DNA of 10,724 nucleotides from Acanthaster planci (lineage: Eukaryota; Echinodermata; Asteroidea; Valvatida; Acanthasteridae), in assembly GCF_001949145.1 (NCBI RefSeq), contig NW_019091638.1, positions 203,316 to 214,039 on the forward strand, given 5' to 3'. Positions 1 to 6,226 of the stretch are shown in pieces. The notes beneath the pieces are model-generated. The model made no database searches. It saw only the letters and a list, made by a program, of their open reading frames with translations, and was not told the DNA's origin. Each line of letters opens with the position of its first letter. Position 1 is the stretch's first letter. Both the position numbers and the translations under genes were made by a program.

Positions 1-810
1 AGACCGCTTGGAGTGGGTTGTTCTTGTTATAATGTTTGTAATGTCCTTTTGATTAGTCCATTGATTTTTATGTTTGTTAAATAATGTGCTTCCAGTATCT
101 GTTCCGAATGGCCGAATAAATAATAATAATAGTAATAATGTCAACCATGCTACTGAAGGCATTTTGCTTGTTGTCATTCACGTGACTGGATTGCGCTAAA
201 TGTAAACAACACCACCACTTGTGGACTGCCGTGGCCACGGTGATCGGGCAGCTTCAACCACGTACAAGCACAAGTGCGAACGCTGCATGCATGTAGTTCA
301 TCTTGAATAAGATTCATCACCATCGCAACACTATGAAATTACCATCACAACACATAGCGGTCCAGCACGATCATGACATCACATGAAAAAGGTCTAGACG
401 TGTACTCAGGCCTATACTGGGTAGTACTCCTGCCTTGAAAATTGGTAGGGCAGCAAACCATTCAGACGCGTGTTACGTAACGTCAATCAATTGGTGTCTT
501 TTGCCTGGGCCTAGTTCTGTTCTACATATGTACGGTGAAACGGTTCAGTACAGATACATGTACATGCATCCTCTTAGCTGGGTGGTTCTGTTGTGAATGA
601 AGTACAGTACCATGGAGGAATGACAGTACATTGTTTGCCTTCTTCGGACAAATCATTCCAAAGAAAAGACACTTTGTTGCAATTTGTGTTGTTCTAAAAT
701 CAGTATGGAAGTCTCATTTATACGATGTGCCAAGAGATCCTGAAGCCTTGAGTGAGTAAAGTACTGAATACGTTTAGGTATACGCATGGATCTGTTGCAC
801 AGTCCATGCT
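1..810. other. Unassigned non-coding sequence with an AAT microsatellite
   Basis: I see no supported gene here. An AATAAA hexamer at 115-120 runs into a short AAT trinucleotide microsatellite (about 115-139). It could be the poly(A) signal of a plus-strand gene ending just left of the window, but no coding tail supports that. Two near-identical 13-bp blocks (ACCATCGCAACAC at 319 and ACCATCACAACAC at 341) lie 22 bp apart. A CACGTG E-box core sits at 179-184 and a TACATGTA palindrome at 555-562. Confidence 0.6.
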
Positions 811-811
811 A

Positions 812-1060
812 GAAGTACATAGCTCCATGGTATAAGTACATGTACATAGCTCCATGGTATAAGTACATGTACATAGCTCCATGGTATAAGTACAAGTACA
901 TAGCTCCATGGTATAAGTACATGTACATAGCTCCATGGTATAAGTACATGTACATAGCTCCATGGTATAAGTACAAGTACATAGCTCCATGGTATAAGTA
1001 CATGTACATAGCTCCATGGTTTAAGTACATGTACATAGCTCCATGGTATAAGTACATTAC
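812..1060. repeat. 27-bp minisatellite, nine copies, with 81-bp higher-order period
   Basis: The core AGCTCCATGGT recurs at 821, 848, 875, 902, 929, 956, 983, 1010 and 1037, exactly 27 bp apart with no indels. The linker between cores is normally TAAGTACATGTACAT. The copies before 821, 902 and 983 instead carry an AAGTAC variant (ACAAGTAC before 902 and 983, AGAAGTAC before 821). That variant recurs every 81 bp, so the array probably grew by duplication of a three-unit block. One further change (TTTAAG) precedes the core at 1037. Each unit contains two palindromes, GTACATGTAC and CCATGG. Because 27 is divisible by three, several frames stay open through the array, giving artificial nonapeptide-repeat ORFs on both strands. 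I infer no protein. Confidence 0.95.
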
Positions 1061-1998
1061 ATGTATGTAGGCCTGCTAGCTACAGGTACAATGTAGAATT
1101 AATGAATGCGGCGTTTCGTCTTCCACGTGTTGTGTGATGTAAATAGAGGCGTGCCAAACCGCAAGCCCTAAGCAACCCTTTTTTAAAAAGTTGTAAATAT
1201 TCTTTTTTACTAGACGAGTAAACCGTCCGCATGCAGGCATTATTACAATTGGCTTGGCCTGCCGACTGTACCGCGAGGTTTGATGAGTAAACACATGCGT
1301 TATGTACATGTAAATATTTTGTCGTTGCATGGCACCAGCTGACCAAAAAGCAGTGGATTATCGAGCACATTTACACGCGTACATGTACATGCTGTTCGCC
1401 TCACAAATACCAAAGGAATTACACATTGTAGGCTGGTATCCACGGAATTATACTGTACTAAAATCCATTAAATGTTGTTGATATGCAGTGAGTGGACGGA
1501 AATGAGGAATTGGACACAACCCGCAGGGCCATGGCAAATGCCACATTTCACTGTTAACGTGAACACCGTGTTACTGACCTTACATGTAGAAATTGTTGCT
1601 TATACAGTGGACACAATATCTTACTCACCAAAGCAAATTATTTCAGTTGAAAATGCATGAATTTGAAATGTATTGTCTGAGTGGTAATTATTTGTATCAA
1701 GCGATTATCGTCCGTGCATTCTGTAAAATTATACATGCATTTGCATCGTTTTTGTTTGAATACACGGGCCAGTCTAGTGCCCAAATACCCGAGGGCAAGC
1801 TTAAAGGGAGATGAAGCGAAACAACCTGAACCGAAGTAAGAAACTTGGGAAAACTCAAGAAAAGCCATCACACACAAAACAACTGAAAATCAAACGTAAT
1901 GCCCATGGGTTTTATAAACTCGATTACCTAGCCTCGTTGTAATCCCCCAACACCCACGCGCCTCGTTATAATCTACTTCTTGCCATGTTCCTACTTTG

Positions 1999-2013
1999 CA
2001 CGTGACGCACGTG
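1999..2013. promoter_or_regulatory. Pair of CACGTG E-box cores separated by 3 bp
   Basis: The 15-bp sequence CACGTGACGCACGTG holds two perfect CACGTG palindromes whose starts are 9 bp apart. CACGTG is the established target of bHLH-leucine zipper factors (USF, MYC/MAX, TFE) and bHLH-PAS factors. Tight pairs can favour cooperative binding. No adjacent gene start is visible, so a regulatory role is inference only. Confidence 0.25.
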
Positions 2014-2460
2014 TACTGCCCTTGACTTTCATATTAAAATTCACACCTGTAGCCTAACGCAGCATATTTACATGTACCACTTCGCTTGGCCGCATTGCCC
2101 TCACATTGTGAATGAATGTATTTGTACATAGATCATTAAAGCTACATGCATACAGTCACGCAAAGCATTGTGGGTAGATGTACATGTACATTTAAGCCAT
2201 GTACTACATCTACATTCAGTGCCAGGTGTCATTACGCACGAAAGTGTTTGCCCGTGCAAATGTATATTCTCCTGAACTCCATTATACCTAATGAATTTTC
2301 AACATCTTATTTTAGTATTTACTCTTTTTTTATCTTGAGCTGTGCCTTATTCCCCCTGTAACTTTATCCATTATTCATGTCCTGTTCTGAATTCCCAGTA
2401 AAGTTTGCATGTGTACACCTAGAAAATCGTGATCTGTTTATTTTTACTTGTTTTCAGGGT

Positions 2461-2660
2461 CGCCGATTTAAATTGTCATGATTGAAATCACCGACTTAAA
2501 CACGATTGAAATCAAATCTTTCTATTCACTCATTTAAGTTAGCATTTTAATTGTATGAAGAAGGCAAAAATGTACAATGTTAATCTCAGAAGTGGAAATT
2601 TCAGAATTCACTCAGAAGTGAATCATGATTAGAAATCTTTCGATTCATGCACTGAATCGT
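2461..2660. repeat. AT-rich patch of short imperfect direct and inverted repeats
   Basis: ATTGAAATC occurs twice in a row of imperfect units around 2478-2515, each preceded by a CCGAYTTAAA-like block. GAAATCTTTC then recurs with a nearby ATTCA about 120 bp further on. Small hairpins are visible, for example ATTCACT-caga-AGTGAAT near 2606-2625. The patch may be a worn short repeat element. I cannot define its ends and see no terminal repeats or target duplication. Confidence 0.3.
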
Positions 2661-3066
2661 ATATATACAAGGGTTTTAATTATGCCTGCGTCACTAAGGA
2701 GTTGGGTCACAAACAGACCTGTTGTAACGAGACTTCTTTATGCAGACATGAGGGAAAAGTACTAGCTTTTTCTTCCTACATATGCAGCATGTAAAATCGA
2801 TTCATGTACATGTACGTGGGGTTGACATTTTTGTCACTCATTGGTTATTAAATACCAAGCGTGAAAAGATGGCCGCGCGTAGACCAACCACTGTGTGCGT
2901 TCACAGGGACGGTTAGGGAAAGTCTCGCTCCCTGGATAGGTGCACGACAAGGATTTTTACCTTAAAATAAATCCTGAGAAACACAAAATGCAAAACAAGA
3001 CAAAGTAGTAACTTTTGCGACGCTAATCCAACAAATCATCGGTGATTTCTTTTCTGCTGAGTTTTA

Positions 3067-3074
3067 ATCGTTCT
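3067..3074. repeat. Probable left target-site duplication of the foldback element
   Basis: ATCGTTCT lies immediately outside the left terminal inverted repeat. Its partner is ATCATTCT at 3630-3637. Seven of eight bases match, as expected for an old 8-bp duplication made on insertion. A chance match cannot be excluded from one copy. Confidence 0.55.
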
Positions 3075-3629
3075 ACCGAGCTCTTGAAGTGCCATCCGAC
3101 ATGTTGACATCCTGACATACTGTTTCTCGGGTAACGACATGATACAGCCAAGATGTTCACAATCTGCAGCTAATTTATCTTGAGAATACGACATCGTAAA
3201 AGTTGGATGGCGACATCCTGCAATAATTTGTCATGGGAAGACGACATCGTAACAATTGGATGACGATATACGGAAATAATTAGGTATGGGACGACGACAT
3301 CGTAAAGGGGTAGACATCACACTTGCTGGATGTCTCTGGATGACGACATCCTGAGATAATGATTATCGTCATTATCTGAGGATGTCATCATCCAACTTTT
3401 ACGGTGTCTTCATCCCATGATAAGTTATCTCAGGAAGTCGTTATTCCACTTTCAGGATATCTTCATCCCATGATAAATTATCTTGAGGATGGCATCATCC
3501 AACTTTTGTGATACTGTCATCCCGTGATATATTATCTCATGATGTCGACATCTTGCCTTTATTATGTCGTCATCCCGAGAAAAACATTTCAGGATCTCAC
3601 CAAGTCGGATGGCACTTCCAGAGCTCTGT
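3075..3629. mobile_element. Foldback/MITE-like DNA element with subrepeated inverted arms
   Basis: The element is a large inverted repeat. Its outer 26 bp at 3075-3100 and 3604-3629 are inverted copies with 24 of 26 bases matching (both contain GAAGTGCCATCCGAC). The arms meet at a near-perfect palindrome around 3363-3368. Each arm contains about four imperfect tandem subunits of roughly 53 bp, running from GGGATGACGACATCGTAAAA through GTTGGATGACGACATCCTGA to an ATAATTTATCAT-like end. The left arm is about 27 bp longer because its innermost unit carries an insertion. The flanks ATCGTTCT (3067-3074) and ATCATTCT (3630-3637) look like an 8-bp target duplication with one change. There is no transposase ORF, so it would be non-autonomous. 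Long subrepeated inverted arms are the hallmark of foldback elements (Drosophila FB, sea urchin TU). An 8-bp duplication is also typical of hAT and P superfamilies. The superfamily is unassigned. Confidence 0.85.
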
Positions 3630-3637
3630 ATCATTCT
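3630..3637. repeat. Probable right target-site duplication of the foldback element
   Basis: ATCATTCT abuts the right terminal inverted repeat and matches ATCGTTCT at 3067-3074 at seven of eight positions. The pair sets the element boundaries used here. Confidence 0.55.
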
Positions 3638-3989
3638 CAATGTTCGCGCGTTGCTCAGCTCTGCGCACGTCTTCAGTGCCAAAGATTGGCCCCCGGCCAG
3701 CTGCATGCAGAACTTGCAATTTAGCGGCGGTAACCAGTGTATGATTACTGCACGTGTGTTGCGTATGATTTCAATCCACCTTTCTGTTTACTGAATTCGG
3801 TGCAAAATGTTTAACTCCGCCTCCCGATTTGACTGGCGAGAAGAAAAGCCTGAACTTAAGCTCGAAAAATAACATCAATTTCACAAAATGCCCATATTTT
3901 GTGCTATTTTTTCTTGATCTTAAAGTTTTTTCATGAATAGGGCGGTTTTGTACAGTCAATAGGTGAGGTGGTATTACGTTTTTCGTTCC

Positions 3990-4098
3990 GAGTCATCCTT
4001 CCGCTATAATGCATGCGCGGAGCAAGGTCACGGAACAAACGGAAAGTCCTTTCATTACTCCTCAACCATATACCCTTTCTGCATTGTACATGTACATG
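3990..4098 (+). promoter_or_regulatory. Candidate promoter and non-coding first exon
   Basis: Three transcription-factor-like sites cluster here: CTTCCG (3998-4003, ETS core), GCATGCGC (4011-4018, like an NRF-1 half-site) and CAAGGTCA (4023-4030, like an ERR/orphan nuclear receptor half-site). About 70 bp downstream is a strong 5' splice site, ATG|GTAAGT, with the exon ending at 4098. Spliced to the acceptor at 6137/6138, this would supply a leader exon for the glycosyltransferase gene. Against it, the join would create an upstream out-of-frame ATG, and other donor-like sites exist (GCA|GTGAGT near 1486, AG|GTGAGG near 3961). This is inference from short motifs. Confidence 0.22.
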
Positions 4099-6107
4099 GT
4101 AAGTGGTTGTGCGCTGTTAAAAATTGTGTTGTGCTACAATGGGTTTTCTGTAAAATGTAACAGACCTTTTGTCGCACTTTGTGTACAGTGATGAGAAAGT
4201 ATGTTTCAACACATTAAATAAAAATCAAACGTGTCAATATTATCACCAACGAAAAGCATATGTAGCTTCCCCCACCTTGTAAGCAGCTTCCACATATTGT
4301 TTAGTAATTAGTAAATCCACAAATAAAATCTGGTCATGTACAAATTGAGCCTCTGTACATTGACATTTGTAATAAGAATTGACATACAATTCTTTGTAAA
4401 TGTATTGTACAGAAAAGTTTCTAACTCTGTGTTATGTTACAACGAAAATATTTGTTAGGGTGCAACAAAAACTGAAGTAGATCTGCTGTCCACATATCGG
4501 TCAGTAGCCCCTGTGCTACCAATTGACATACGAAAACACTTTAAATGTACAGCAAATGTTTATTTTAACAGTGTGGTGGGGTAAAAGCCGGAACGTCTCA
4601 ATGCTTTTTGATATTGGAGAAATGGCAGATTTTACTCTACGTAAGGGGCATTGCGGCCAGATTCAACTTGGCCGTGCAATCATCTTAGTTCTAGAGGGTA
4701 CAAGGACCAATGCATTGGGGCATCGTGGCGTTGGCCGCTTTTGGCCGCTGTTAGGGTCGAGGCCATTAAGATTAATATTTAACGCGGTATGGATAACGGA
4801 TTTCCATAGGGCCCCTGTGACTTTTTCCGCTGCCCAGGACACGGACGTGAAAATTAGTTATTAATAAATAAGATATTATTGCAAGACGGAATTACGTCAT
4901 GCATCATGACAAAGCTGCCCTTCCTAACGTAAAAAGTTCCTGTAAAAGTTGTTGGAATGAATGAATGGTTACCCCAGACCTTCAGATTTGATAACGAAAC
5001 CGCAAGGGTCCAGGCGGTGAGGGTTTCTTTAATGCGTGTTTTTTCTGCAGCTTTATACCAAGTGTCGAAATTCATCTGAAGGAAGAATTGTAGTAAAAGT
5101 GAAAAGGAACTTTCTTACATTTTAAAAGTGTCCGTACATTTCGACATCATACTGTAGCAGGAATGTGATACAGAGTAGACACGTTTTCGTTTGCAAGGAT
5201 TTCTGTTCACATTTGGCGATCAAAAGTCAAATTATAGGCAGTTGACCCTAACAGTCCCGAATGCTACAATGTACCACTTGGTAGTAAAATGTAGTACTCA
5301 GCCCTGTCGCTTGTAAGAGGACATGACATTATTCTCTGAAGCCATAAAATACAATAGAGAAGACAATGTACCATGCAGTGCTGTGGCACCATGAATGCAT
5401 GGTTTCATTGTTCTCAGTACGAGTAACAATGGAATAAACCTAGCCAGAAATAGTAATCTGTAGCGCTAGGTCCTTCAGGCTCAGAGTGTTACTTAGTATT
5501 TTGTAGTACTGAGTATTCTAAGCCCAACAACGCCTGGTACGGTTAGGGTTAACGTCAGATTTTTTTACCCGAAAAAGCTGCAGGGGGTATGGTTTTCTAC
5601 CCACAAATTCTTCAACCTGGCAATTGTGCATTGACCCACCCAAATGAATAATATTTAAACAAGTGTACAAGTCCTCCGTTGAACAAGTGGGGAAAATAAT
5701 GCGTGTTTACACGTTATCCGGCGCCAAGTGGTTAACACTACATTCAACAGAGAATTATTGATAAATGTTGCAGCCTCTGTCAGCCCTTGCCCCTGCCGAA
5801 AAGAGGATAGTTCGGGCGCTCCAATTTCTCTTGCGTTATCTTTTGTTATATTATGAAACAGAGTCAAGATCTTTAACCAAATTACCATGGCTGCGCATCA
5901 TGACATTCAGTAATGACGACATATACATGTACCTCGACAAAAGTCACATGAAGGCACGGGAAATCATAGGAAAAGTGAAAAAGACACTTCACATGTACGA
6001 AGTACATGTATAAGGTGAAATTGAAATGCGGTTCACTGATGGAATGTCTCCACTATTTTCTCTAGTGTTGTGTGCATCGTATGCGTCTCGATGCCGTTTG
6101 CTTGACA

Positions 6108-6137
6108 GTTTTTGTTGCATTTTGTTTTTATTCGCAG
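6108..6137 (+). promoter_or_regulatory. 3' splice acceptor before the start-codon exon
   Basis: A T-rich tract runs into TTCGCAG at 6131-6137, with a TTGAC branch-point-like sequence just upstream. It lies 19 bases before the ATG at 6157. This suggests that the start-codon exon begins at 6138 and that a non-coding leader exon lies further upstream. It is the usual arrangement of polypyrimidine tract and YAG; the upstream partner is not certain. Confidence 0.5.
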
Positions 6138-6156
6138 TTCATCGGCTCTGAACAAG

Positions 6157-6226
6157 ATGGCCCAAGAACATGTGTATAAAATCTTATTCTTCCTGCAGTC
6201 AGCAGCTTTCATTGCCTTCGTCATAA
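6157..6226 (+). CDS. Coding exon 1: cytosolic tail and signal anchor
   Basis: Seventy coding bases encode 23 residues plus the first base of codon 24. After MAQEHVYK, with one net positive charge close to the membrane, comes the hydrophobic run ILFFLQSAAFIAFVI. This is a short signal anchor of the length usual for Golgi glycosyltransferases. The AAG ATG G context is a strong Kozak match. The exon is followed at once by a consensus donor GTAAGT (6227-6232). Reading on past the donor stays open to 6405, but that tail has no resemblance to the family. A TTG-initiated extension upstream crosses the splice acceptor and is not used. Confidence 0.75.

Larger units (their letters stand above)
1076..3066. 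other. Unassigned AT-rich non-coding sequence
   Basis: I find no supported gene in this 2-kb stretch. Open frames are short and overlap on both strands without recognisable motifs. It holds several TACATGTA palindromes (1305, 1380, 1581, 2069, 2181, 2807). Two CACGTG E-box cores lie three bases apart (1999-2013). At 2461-2660 is an AT-rich patch of small repeats, including ATTGAAATC twice and GAAATCTTT-like blocks. TATATATA near 2660 resembles a TATA box, but no transcript or ORF can be tied to it. Confidence 0.55.
3638..6137. other. Unassigned non-coding sequence upstream of the glycosyltransferase gene
   Basis: No gene is supported in these 2.5 kb. The longest open frame (4523-4864, plus strand, 113 codons) has mixed composition, no recognisable domain and no compatible splice structure. 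The stretch may be 5' flank and/or a first intron of the gene at 6157. A clean 3' splice site ends at 6137, and a donor-like ATG|GTAAGT lies at 4098/4099. TACATGTA palindromes occur at 4087, 5924 and 6003. AATAAA at 4217-4222 is unattached to any visible coding sequence. Confidence 0.5.

Noticed and set aside
812-1060. CRISPR-like array
   Set aside because: Whole units repeat head to tail without unique spacers, and the genome is eukaryotic.
718-1070. Three overlapping ORFs with nine-residue repeats
   Set aside because: They are the 27-bp minisatellite read in different frames and strands. Openness follows from the unit length, and no start context, splice site or unique domain supports a gene.
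2658-2668. TATATATA as a TATA box
   Set aside because: No initiator, downstream ORF or splice donor ties it to a transcript, and it lies in AT-rich repeat sequence.
3452-3794. Several ORFs on both strands over the right arm of the foldback element
   Set aside because: They read through the inverted repeat and its terminus into flanking DNA, and show no domain.
4523-4864. 113-codon plus-strand ORF
   Set aside because: No recognisable motif or membrane segment, no convincing splice context, and ordinary length for chance in 10.7 kb.
5541-5552. Telomere-like TTAGGGTTA
   Set aside because: A single short match with no tandem array.
5655-6013. Opposed ORFs of 77 and 82 codons upstream of the gene
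   Set aside because: They overlap on both strands and match nothing I recognise; the region is better read as leader intron or flank.
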